DNA of 5,683 bases, from the NCBI GenBank assembly GCA_003158505.1, contig PMJK01000140.1, forward strand, positions 15,595 through 21,277, in the 5' to 3' direction. This document shows, in pieces, positions 1 to 5,449 of this stretch. The notes under the pieces were generated by a model. That model was not told the DNA's origin. It did not search any database and saw only the letters and a program-made list of their open reading frames with translations. This DNA comes from Holophagaceae bacterium. GTDB lineage: Bacteria > Acidobacteriota > Holophagae > Holophagales > Holophagaceae. Positions within the stretch are counted from its first letter, which is position 1. Each line of letters begins with the position of its first letter. The position numbers were made by a program, and so were the translations under genes.

Positions 1-42
1 GGCCGGTACCCGGTGTTTCTCGCGGTGGCCCGGAAGGACTGA
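1..42 (+). CDS. C-terminal tail of an upstream gene (partial)
   Basis: Frame 1 is open from the window edge and ends at TGA 40-42, encoding GRYPVFLAVARKD. A beta-strand-like 'PVFLAVARK' close to the stop resembles the last strand of class I SAM-dependent methyltransferases, but 13 residues cannot establish a family. The next gene starts 40 bases later on the same strand, so the two could share a transcript. The existence of a coding tail is moderately supported by its position and character; the methyltransferase idea is only a guess. Confidence 0.4.
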   Translation, partial: GRYPVFLAVARKD

Positions 43-82
43 GCCCAGCGAACGATCAGCTTCATCCATGGAAGGAGCCCGA

Positions 83-553
83 ATGCGTCATCCCTACCTG
101 CATCACCTGCTCCTGCCTGCGATGGTCCTGTGGATGAGCGTTGCCGGCGTGAAGGCCCAGGAGGTCCACAAGCTGTCGCCTGCGTCCTTGACAGGATTGA
201 CGCTTACCACCGCGCGGGTCGAGGTCCATGGAACCAAAGAGCAGACCGTCTACGAGGGAGTCTCCCTCGGCGATCTGGCCCGGAAGCTCGGCGCGCCGGC
301 GGGAGAGGCCATCCGCGGGGCCAAGCTTTCGATCGTGGTCGTCGTCAAGGCCGCCGATGGCTACCAAGCGGTCTTTGCCTTGCCGGAGCTCGACCCCCTC
401 TTCAGCAAAAAGGTCGTGCTCCTGGCGGATCGCCGGGATGGCGGGCCGCTCTCGGCCAAGGAAGGCCCCTACCGTCTGGTGGTGCCCGATGAAGCCCGCC
501 AGGCCCGCTGGGTTCGCCAGGTCATTTCCATCGAACTGAGAACCTTGCCATGA
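83..553 (+). CDS. Exported molybdopterin-binding-fold (sulfite-oxidase-like) small protein
   Basis: This encodes 156 residues. The ATG at 83 is preferred over the in-frame ATG at 68 because GAAGGAG (71-77) sits five bases before it and the protein then opens directly with a signal peptide: hydrophobic core at about residues 8-22 and a probable cleavage after VKA (residue 25). The mature part resembles stand-alone versions of the oxidoreductase molybdopterin-binding domain: 'VSLGDLARKLGAP' (60-72), 'DGYQAVFALPELDP' (92-105), 'LLADRRDGGPLS' (113-124), and the typical ending 'GPYRLVVPDEARQARWVRQV' (128-147). Full enzymes of the sulfite oxidase family hold molybdenum through a conserved cysteine; this protein has no cysteine at all and is much shorter. 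It is therefore probably not a classical molybdoenzyme and may bind a cofactor, another ligand or a partner in the periplasm. Its convergent neighbour is a molbindin, which supports a molybdenum-related setting. The fold call is good; the function is unknown. Confidence 0.82.
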   Translation: MRHPYLHHLLLPAMVLWMSVAGVKAQEVHKLSPASLTGLTLTTARVEVHGTKEQTVYEGVSLGDLARKLGAPAGEAIRGAKLSIVVVVKAADGYQAVFALPELDPLFSKKVVLLADRRDGGPLSAKEGPYRLVVPDEARQARWVRQVISIELRTLP

Positions 554-570
554 TCGCGACGCATGCGATC
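552..570. other. Small inverted repeat between convergent genes
   Basis: GATCGC (552-557) and GCGATC (565-570) form a perfect 6-bp stem with a 7-base loop, starting inside the stop codon of the upstream plus-strand gene. It lies between two convergent genes, where a terminator would be expected, but no T-run follows on either strand, so it does not qualify as a standard intrinsic terminator. It may be a weak or Rho-assisted transcript end, or chance. Confidence 0.25.
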
Positions 571-604
571 GACTGAGGTACCGCCCGCGAATGCGCGACC
601 TGAT

Positions 605-814
605 TCAGTCGACGCCGATCATGATGGTAGAAGCCTTGACGATGGCATAGGCGACTCCGCCTTCCGCCAGGCCCAGGGAATTCACGGACTGGTTCGTGAT
701 AACCGCCGCGATCTGCTGACCGCCATCCAGGGTCAGGATCACTTCCGCATTGACCGGCCCATGGGTGATCTTCGTGACCTTGCCCTTGAGCTGGTTGCGT
801 GCGCTGATTTTCAT
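605..814 (-). CDS. mop: Molbindin, single TOBE/Mop-domain molybdate-binding protein
   Basis: The product is 69 residues, the usual length of a stand-alone molbindin. The family pattern is clear: 'KISARNQLKGKV' (2-13), 'GPVNAEVIL' (19-27), 'AAVITNQSVNSLGL' (36-49) and 'AYAIVKASTIMI' (55-66). Known molbindins of this type assemble into hexamers in the cytoplasm and bind molybdate or tungstate at subunit interfaces, acting in storage, buffering or sensing of the oxyanion. GGAGG (819-823 on the complement) lies four bases before the ATG, and a promoter-like pair sits upstream at 849-876. By hand count its GC is about 59%, clearly lower than the neighbouring helicase gene (a 60-base sample there gave about 78%), which could mean different codon pressure or acquisition by transfer. 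It faces the molybdopterin-fold gene, stop to stop, across 51 bases. There is no helix-turn-helix domain, so it is not ModE itself. Confidence 0.93.
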   Translation of the reverse strand: MKISARNQLKGKVTKITHGPVNAEVILTLDGGQQIAAVITNQSVNSLGLAEGGVAYAIVKASTIMIGVD

Positions 815-848
815 GGAGCCTCCACGGAACGGATGTTGTTGCTACCTG

Positions 849-876
849 AACATACTCCAGCCTCCCAATCCATCAA
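849..876 (-). promoter_or_regulatory. Candidate sigma-70-type promoter for the molbindin gene
   Basis: On the minus strand TTGATG (871-876) is followed after 16 bases by TATGTT (849-854). Each hexamer matches four of six consensus bases. The -10 box ends about 35 bases before the ATG at 814, leaving a short leader of roughly 28 bases. This is the most AT-rich gap near the gene. The pair was found by eye and could be fortuitous; if real, it would let mop be expressed independently of the helicase gene upstream. Confidence 0.4.
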
Positions 877-893
877 GGGACTGAAGGGGTGGC

Positions 894-2945
894 TCAAAGC
901 GAACCCAGAAACGCCTCCACCCGCTCCCAGTCCCGCGTGAGGGGAAAGGGCGGCAGGGCGGCACGCACCTGGGCAGCGTAGCGTTTCCCCAGGCGGTCCT
1001 CGCTGGGCAGCATCAGGCGGGGGTCCAGCACGGCCACCACGCCGCGGTCGGTGCGGGTGCGGATGAGGCGGCCGATGCCCTGCTTCAGCTTGAGCGTCAT
1101 CTGGGGCACTTGGATGCCGATGAAGCCGAGGCCGTCCCGCTGGGCGTCCGCCTCGCGGATGCGGGCCTGGAGCACGGGGTCGTCCGGGGGCGCGAAGGGC
1201 AGCGCCGACACCACCACGAGGCTGAGTGCTTCGCCGGGCAGGTCCACCCCCTGCCAGAAGCTGGCGAGGCCCAGCAGCGCCGCCGCGGGCGTGGCCCGGA
1301 ACCGGTCCAGCAGCTGCGTGCGCGACAGTCCGTCGCCCTGCACGAAGAACGTGATCTCCGGCAGCGCGGCCTCCAGGCGGGGCCGGAAGGCCGCCAGCAT
1401 CTTGCGGCTGGTGAAGAGCAGCAGGGCCCGGCCCCGGCTGGCCCGCAGCATGCGCTCCATGGCATCGAGCGAGGCCTCGACCCAGGCCGGATCGCCCACC
1501 CCGCCGCCGCTGCCGGGACGACGCTCCGGCAGGTCCGGCGGCACGAAGAGCAGGCCCTGGGCCTCGAAATCGAAGGGGCTCTCCACATGCTCGGCGGCCT
1601 CCACCTCGGGCTTCGTGAAGCCCAGGCGCAGGCCCAGGCCGTTGAAGCCGCGCCCGTCCCGCAGGGTGGCGCTGGTGAGGATGACGCTTTCAAAGCCGCG
1701 CCGCACATGCTGGTGGAAGAAGGGGCGCACATCCACGGGATTCGACTTGAAGTGCACCAGGTTGGGGCCCTCGCGGTTCAGCGTGGACACCCAGCCTTCG
1801 GGCTGGGCAAATATTTGCTCCATGCGCGAGAAGGCCGTGCCCACGCGCTCCGCGAGCCGCATCCACTGGGGATTCTCGGGGTCGGCGGCGGCCAGGCGCC
1901 GGGCCTCCAGGCGCAGGGGATGGCCCGCCTCCACCCAGGCCCCCACGGCATCGGCCAGGGCCTTCATCTCGGGCCCGGGGCTCAGGAGGGGCAGCACGCC
2001 GCCCGCCAGGGGCACCCAGGACAGGATGTCGCCCCAGGCCCGTTCCCAGGGCTCCAGCAGGCCTGCGAGCCCAGCCCCGCGATCCCGCGCCGCGTCGCGG
2101 AGATCCGTGAAGAGCAGGTTCATGGCCCGGCTCGACCAGGCCTCGCAGCAGCTTTCCGTGAGCTGCTCCTCCAGGTCGTGGGCCTCGTCCAGGATGAGCA
2201 CCGGCGCGTCCGGCAGCACCTGGCCGAAGGCGGATTCCCGCAGCACGCGATCCGCCAGGAGCAGGGCATGGTTCACGATGATGAGGTCGGCCTCGATCAC
2301 CTCCGCCCGCAGCTTCGTGAGGTAGCAGTCCTCGAAGCGGGGACACTGGCGGCCCGTGCAGCGCTCGGCGCGGGCGTTGATCTTGTCCCAGAGGGGCGAC
2401 TCGCCTTCGCCGAAGCGGCCCAGGCCCTCACGGTCGCCGTCCTGGGTCTCCAGGGTCCAGCGCTGGAGGGCCAGCCAAAGCTGCTGGTCGGCCCGGGTGA
2501 ACTCCAGTTGAGCGTCGGTGGACACCGCCTCCCAGGCCGTGCGGCAGAGGTAGTTGGCGCGGCCCTTGGCGAGCACGGCCTTGATGGGGCGGCCGAGCAT
2601 GCCCGCGGCCCGGGGCACGTCCTCCTCCAGCAACTGCCGCTGCAGTTGCTTGGTGCGCGTGGCCACCAGAATGGGGTGGCGGCCCGCATCCAGGGCCGGG
2701 ATCAGGTAGCCCAGGCTCTTCCCCGTGCCTGTGCCGGCCTCCACGGCCTGGATCACCGCCTCGGGCTTCGCCTCGGGATCCGAGCCGGCATCCCGCCAGC
2801 GCTGGAATCGGGCGGTCCCGTCCAATACGGTGTTGTACACCAGCTCCGCCATGCGCCGCTGGCCGGGCCGGTCCTCCGCCTCGGGGAAGGAGGCGAAGAT
2901 CCGTCCCTCCGGCGGGGCGAAGTAGCGGTCCATGGGGTGCGCCAT
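894..2945 (-). CDS. dinG: ATP-dependent DNA helicase, DinG/XPD-type Fe-S superfamily 2
   Basis: The product is 683 residues from the ATG at 2945; the ATG at 2933 (MDRYFAPPEG, 679 residues) is equally plausible, and a farther ATG at 3002 would add an unlikely lead-in. No start has a well-spaced ribosome site. In 683-residue numbering: 'RPGQ' at 26-29, Walker A 'EAGTGTGKS' at 69-77, Walker B 'DEAH' at 253-256, 'TSATL' at 424-428, motif V 'SFWQGVDLPG' at 562-571 and motif VI 'QGIGRLIRTRTDRG' at 622-635. Four cysteines (134, 196, 201, 207) between Walker A and the DEAH box match the 4Fe-4S cluster of XPD/DinG helicases, and 'VNHALLLAD' (224-232) follows them as usual. Such enzymes unwind DNA 5' to 3' and act on R-loops, D-loops and damaged forks. 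There is no N-terminal exonuclease domain, so it follows the DinG/YoaA plan rather than the Firmicutes exonuclease fusion. It lies 121 bases downstream of rlmH on the same strand; co-transcription is possible. DinG versus YoaA cannot be separated here. Confidence 0.92.
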   Translation of the reverse strand: MAHPMDRYFAPPEGRIFASFPEAEDRPGQRRMAELVYNTVLDGTARFQRWRDAGSDPEAKPEAVIQAVEAGTGTGKSLGYLIPALDAGRHPILVATRTKQLQRQLLEEDVPRAAGMLGRPIKAVLAKGRANYLCRTAWEAVSTDAQLEFTRADQQLWLALQRWTLETQDGDREGLGRFGEGESPLWDKINARAERCTGRQCPRFEDCYLTKLRAEVIEADLIIVNHALLLADRVLRESAFGQVLPDAPVLILDEAHDLEEQLTESCCEAWSSRAMNLLFTDLRDAARDRGAGLAGLLEPWERAWGDILSWVPLAGGVLPLLSPGPEMKALADAVGAWVEAGHPLRLEARRLAAADPENPQWMRLAERVGTAFSRMEQIFAQPEGWVSTLNREGPNLVHFKSNPVDVRPFFHQHVRRGFESVILTSATLRDGRGFNGLGLRLGFTKPEVEAAEHVESPFDFEAQGLLFVPPDLPERRPGSGGGVGDPAWVEASLDAMERMLRASRGRALLLFTSRKMLAAFRPRLEAALPEITFFVQGDGLSRTQLLDRFRATPAAALLGLASFWQGVDLPGEALSLVVVSALPFAPPDDPVLQARIREADAQRDGLGFIGIQVPQMTLKLKQGIGRLIRTRTDRGVVAVLDPRLMLPSEDRLGKRYAAQVRAALPPFPLTRDWERVEAFLGSL

Positions 2946-3066
2946 CCGCCTAGTTTGCGCGATGGGCGGAAAAAGAGCGAATCGGATTGTGAGATGAGCC
3001 AATCCTTCGGCGTCTTCCCTGGGATTCCGCGGCTTCAGGGATCAGCAAAGCCCCGAGGAAGGCACA

Positions 3067-3525
3067 TCACTTGTGGTAGTCCTTCCCCCGGATGATGGTG
3101 AAGGCGCGATACAGCTGCTCCAGGAACATCACGCGGGTGAGTTCGTGGGGGAAGGTCATGGGCGACAGGCTCATCTGTTCCCGGATCTCTTTTTTGAATT
3201 CGGGATCAAAGCCGTGGCTGCTGCCCAGGACAAAGGCCAGCCGTTCGCCGCGGTTCATGCGCTCCACCAGCCACTGGGCCAGACCCTCGCTGTCCCGGAG
3301 CTTCCCCTCCGGCGTGAGCAGCACCGGGCACTGCACTGCCGCCAGCTTCGGCCGCAGCCGCTCGGCCTCGTCCTTCAGCTGCCGCAGGGGATCCCCCTTG
3401 CCTTCGGGCAACTCCGTCACCTCCATCCGGGCGTAGGGGCGGAGCATGTCGAGGTAATGCCGCTCCAGCCCCCGGCAGGGCTCCAGGCGGAGTCTGCCGA
3501 TGGCGAGGACCGAAATGGGATACAT
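3067..3525 (-). CDS. rlmH: 23S rRNA (pseudouridine1915-N3)-methyltransferase RlmH
   Basis: The 152-residue product matches the usual RlmH length of about 155. The diagnostic SPOUT-family C-terminus is intact: 'TFPHELTRVMFLEQLYRAF' (124-142), then 'IIRGKDYHK' to the end (144-152). The SAM-binding knot region is recognisable as 'LTPEGKLRDSEGLAQWL' (70-86) and 'AFVLGSSHGF' (97-106). In RlmH proteins the latter is normally 'xxIGGxxG'; here the second glycine is serine. RlmH is a homodimer that methylates pseudouridine 1915 in helix 69 of 23S rRNA on assembled ribosomes. The ATG at 3525 gives the family-typical start (MYPISVLAIGRL); only a poor GGGAT-like ribosome site precedes it. It is divergent from the lipoprotein gene and upstream of the helicase. 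The call is firm. Confidence 0.95.
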   Translation of the reverse strand: MYPISVLAIGRLRLEPCRGLERHYLDMLRPYARMEVTELPEGKGDPLRQLKDEAERLRPKLAAVQCPVLLTPEGKLRDSEGLAQWLVERMNRGERLAFVLGSSHGFDPEFKKEIREQMSLSPMTFPHELTRVMFLEQLYRAFTIIRGKDYHK

Positions 3526-3606
3526 GATCCCATTGTGATCAATTTCCCTTGGCAGCGCCCGGGGAAGACTTCACCATCCAGGCATCCTGATCTTTCGGAG
3601 GACCCC

Positions 3607-4218
3607 ATGCGCCGTTCCCTCATGCTGCCCCTCGCCTGCCTGCTCCTGGTGCCCGCCTACGTCGGGTGCGGCGGAGATGAGGTCCCCGCCACCGCCCCCG
3701 GCCCCGCGAAGGAGCCCGCCGACATCCTCTACAGCCTTCAGTACATGGCCGTGCGCAAGGACTACCACCAGGCCGCGGTGGTCGCACCCATCACCCCGGA
3801 CATCGTCTATCCCGGGGCCATGCACTTCCACCAGGACGCCAAGGCCATGGGCCTGGAACTCACCCCTGAGGAGATCAAGGGGCTGGGCATCGAGCACCTG
3901 GCGGCCAAGCTGGATAGCCTGCCGGGCGGACCCTCCGATGACTACCCCATCAAGGACGCCCGTCTAGCCTTCGACGCCGGCATCTACCGTCTGGCGAAGG
4001 GCCTCACCGCCAAGAGTTGGGGCAAGATGAAGCACATGGGCATCACGGACAACGTCGCCGCCCGCATGTATGGCTCCCAGACCATCGTGAAGGACATGGC
4101 CCTCGGCTTCGGCGACAGCAAGATCCTTACGGTCAGCTGCATCAAGAAGCCCGATGGCAACTGGGGCATCTCCTTCATGCGCTACGAGGTCAACCTCAAG
4201 AGTCTGAAGCAGGATTGA
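3607..4218 (+). CDS. Predicted lipoprotein of unknown function
   Basis: The product is 203 residues. The ATG at 3607 has an excellent ribosome site (GGAGGA, 3597-3602, four bases upstream) and starts exactly at a signal sequence: two arginines, a hydrophobic stretch at about 5-18, then 'AYVGC' with Cys21 as the likely lipidated residue. The -3 position is tyrosine rather than the usual leucine, so the lipobox is imperfect. A Gly/Pro/Ala-rich linker (22-37) precedes a soluble domain. 'DILYSLQYMAVRKDYHQAAVV' (from residue 39) looks helical, and the C-terminus 'DGNWGISFMRYEV' (183-195) resembles the last strand of NTF2-like or similar alpha+beta folds, a weak impression only. I do not recognise a family. 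The open frame continues far upstream through the reverse of rlmH, but that part is non-coding shadow. The gene is followed by a strong terminator, so it is probably monocistronic and divergent from rlmH. Confidence 0.85.
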   Translation: MRRSLMLPLACLLLVPAYVGCGGDEVPATAPGPAKEPADILYSLQYMAVRKDYHQAAVVAPITPDIVYPGAMHFHQDAKAMGLELTPEEIKGLGIEHLAAKLDSLPGGPSDDYPIKDARLAFDAGIYRLAKGLTAKSWGKMKHMGITDNVAARMYGSQTIVKDMALGFGDSKILTVSCIKKPDGNWGISFMRYEVNLKSLKQD

Positions 4219-4248
4219 GTTCGGTCTCCCACCGTGATTGCATACCTG

Positions 4249-4271
4249 CTCGGATCGCTGCGCGATCCGAG
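4249..4271 (+). repeat. Perfect 10-bp hairpin upstream of the terminator
   Basis: CTCGGATCGC (4249-4258) and GCGATCCGAG (4262-4271) pair perfectly around a three-base loop. It starts 30 bases after the lipoprotein stop codon and ends five bases before the A-run of the next hairpin. There is no T-run directly after it, so it is not itself a terminator. It may protect the mRNA 3' end, act as a protein-binding palindrome, or be one arm of the larger symmetric element described in the findings. Confidence 0.7.
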
Positions 4272-4276
4272 GTAGA

Positions 4277-4303
4277 AAAAGGGCCCGCGCTGCGGGCCCT
4301 TTT
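4277..4303 (+). terminator. Strong intrinsic terminator, probably bidirectional
   Basis: AAAAGGGCCCGC (4277-4288) pairs perfectly with GCGGGCCCTTTT (4292-4303) around a GCT loop, giving an 8-bp GC-rich core plus 4 A-T pairs ending in a T-run. The A-run on the left arm (4276-4280) becomes a T-run on the other strand, so it could stop transcription in both directions. It closes the lipoprotein transcript and insulates the downstream membrane-protein/glycosylase operon. Confidence 0.88.
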
Positions 4304-4322
4304 CATGGAATGCTTTTTCTAA

Positions 4323-4346
4323 CTCGGGCCGCGCATGCGGCCCGAG
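4323..4346 (+). repeat. Perfect 10-bp hairpin in front of the YcxB-like gene
   Basis: CTCGGGCCGC (4323-4332) and GCGGCCCGAG (4337-4346) pair perfectly around GCAT. Its outer five base pairs (CTCGG/CCGAG) are the same as those of the hairpin at 4249-4271. No T-run follows on the plus strand. It ends 17 bases before the GTG start of the next gene, so it could sit in that gene's mRNA leader or act as an operator; neither is shown. Confidence 0.65.
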
Positions 4347-4363
4347 CAGCCTCCGGATCTCCC

Positions 4364-4843
4364 GTGAAAATCCTCGCCCACTACACCCTCACGCCCGCGG
4401 AGGCCCTGTCGGGCACCCGGACCTTCAAGCGGTCCTGGTACGCGGTGTCCGTGGGGTCGGGCGTGCTCCTGGTCCTGCTCGGCATCACCAGCCTGCTGGT
4501 GCCCCAGGGAGAACGGGGCTTGGGTGTGTTCATGATCTTCAATGGCCTGCTCTTCGCGGTGCTGCCCGAATCCGTCCTCCGCTGGGCCCGCCTGCGCCGG
4601 GGTTCCCGGGCCTACTCGCCCATGGAAGTGCAGCTGGATGACGAAGGCCTCACCCTGCGCACCGAAGCCAGCGAGGGTGGCCTGCCCTGGGCCTCCTTCG
4701 CCGCGATCCAGCGGCGCAGCGGATTCTGGATCTTCCGCATCAGCCGCTCCCAGGCCCTGCTCATCCCCGAACGCGCCATGGATGCCGCAGCCGATTCCGA
4801 GCTGGAGGCTTTCCTGCGCGAGCGGAAGCTGCTGAAGGGATGA
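4364..4843 (+). CDS. Two-TM membrane protein with YcxB-like C-terminal domain
   Basis: The product is 159 residues from GTG at 4364. The open frame extends upstream to an ATG at 4238 and another at 4310, but these would place coding sequence through the terminator and hairpins, so GTG just after them, giving (V/M)KILAHYTLTPAEA, is preferred; the ribosome site is poor. The layout is a short N-terminal segment ('YTLTPAEAL'), TM1 at about 25-46, TM2 at about 52-69, a basic stretch (RWARLRRGSR, 73-82) and a soluble domain. There 'VQLDDEGLTLRTEASEGGLPWASFAAIQRR' begins at residue 89, followed by 'FWIFRISRSQALLIPERAM' (121-139). This order matches small YcxB-like proteins, where two membrane helices precede a PH-like beta domain that reads 'W..f..v.......l......ipk'. 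No enzymatic role is established for that family. Its stop overlaps the next start by four bases (ATGA), implying translational coupling to the glycosylase. Confidence 0.78.
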   Translation: MKILAHYTLTPAEALSGTRTFKRSWYAVSVGSGVLLVLLGITSLLVPQGERGLGVFMIFNGLLFAVLPESVLRWARLRRGSRAYSPMEVQLDDEGLTLRTEASEGGLPWASFAAIQRRSGFWIFRISRSQALLIPERAMDAAADSELEAFLRERKLLKG

Positions 4844-5418
4844 ACCTCGCCGGCTCTGTGGAACTCGCCGCCCAAACCCTGCTGGGCAAGCTGCTGGTCC
4901 ATGGAGACGTCACCCTGCGAATCACGGAAGTCGAGGCCTATGGCGGGCCGGAGGACAGCGCCAGCCATGCGCGCCACGGCCCCACCGCCCGCAACGCGGT
5001 CATGTGGGGCCCGCCGGGCCGGGCCTACCTCTACTTCTGCTACGGCATGCACTGGATGCTGAACGTGGTGACGGGCCCCGAAGGCGTGGCCATGGCGGTG
5101 CTCGTCCGCGGCGCGGAGGTGGTGGCGGGACTGGACACCGTGCTGGGCCGCCGGAAGGCCGTGAAGGCCACGCCCCAGCTCTGCGCGGGGCCCGGCAAGG
5201 TGGCCCAGGCCCTGGGCCTGGACGGGGCCTTCGACGGCCATGACCTCCTGGCTCCCGGCGGCCTGGAACTGCGCGAGGGACCGCCACCGCCCAGGATCAT
5301 GGCGGGGCCCCGCCTGGGCATCGCCTTCGCCACGGCCGAGGATCAGATCCGTCCCTGGCGCTTCGCGGATGGCGACAGTCAGGCGGTCCTCCACGGGAAA
5401 TTCCTCCAACCCCTCTGA
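4840..5418 (+). CDS. mpg: DNA-3-methyladenine glycosylase, AAG/MPG family
   Basis: The product is 192 residues, typical of bacterial AAG-fold glycosylases. Visible landmarks are 'LLGKLLV' (14-20), 'ITEVEAYGGPEDSASHARHG' (28-47), 'RNAVMWGPPGRAYLYFCYGMH' (51-71), 'LNVVTG' (74-79), 'AVLVRGAE' (86-93) and 'LCAGPGKVAQALGLDG' (114-129). By alignment to human AAG from memory, Glu32 corresponds to the catalytic Glu125, Tyr34 to Tyr127, His43 to His136, Tyr68 to the intercalating Tyr162, Asn75 to Asn169 and Arg90 to Arg182; all key residues are kept. The enzyme flips out and removes alkylated purines (3-methyladenine, 7-methylguanine, hypoxanthine), starting base excision repair. The ATG at 4840 overlaps the previous stop. 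This start gives a short N-terminus (MNLAGSVELAAQTLLG) with all family motifs present. The tautomerase gene follows after 31 bases. Confidence 0.95.
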   Translation: MNLAGSVELAAQTLLGKLLVHGDVTLRITEVEAYGGPEDSASHARHGPTARNAVMWGPPGRAYLYFCYGMHWMLNVVTGPEGVAMAVLVRGAEVVAGLDTVLGRRKAVKATPQLCAGPGKVAQALGLDGAFDGHDLLAPGGLELREGPPPPRIMAGPRLGIAFATAEDQIRPWRFADGDSQAVLHGKFLQPL

Positions 5419-5449
5419 ACCTGTCTATGCTTCCCTCCTGGAGGCCGCC

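Noticed and set aside
3036..3066. Short inverted repeats (such as CCCTG/CAGGG) downstream of rlmH as a terminator
   Set aside because: The stems are only 5-6 bp with loops of about 14 bases and no T-run on the minus strand; not convincing.
1110..3095. A 661-residue open frame on the plus strand across the helicase gene, plus a 424-residue one at 1051-2325
   Set aside because: Both are antisense to a gene with complete SF2 helicase motifs. Long antisense frames are expected at this GC, and their translations are low-complexity (rich in Arg, Gly, Ala, Pro, His, Gln) with no recognisable domain.
3531..3543. ATTGTGATCAAT-like partial palindrome in the rlmH/lipoprotein divergent gap as an operator
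   Set aside because: The outer ATTG/CAAT arms and the inner TGATCA palindrome have different centres, and no convincing -35/-10 pair lies around it on either strand.
4238..4363. Upstream extension of the YcxB-like protein from ATG 4238 or 4310
   Set aside because: It would translate through the terminator and hairpins, giving a non-conserved-looking Arg/Ala-rich stretch; GTG at 4364 directly precedes the recognisable domain.
4612..5409. A 265-residue minus-strand open frame opposite the glycosylase gene
   Set aside because: It is a mirror of the AAG gene, whose catalytic residues are all in place on the plus strand; its composition is typical of GC-rich shadow frames.
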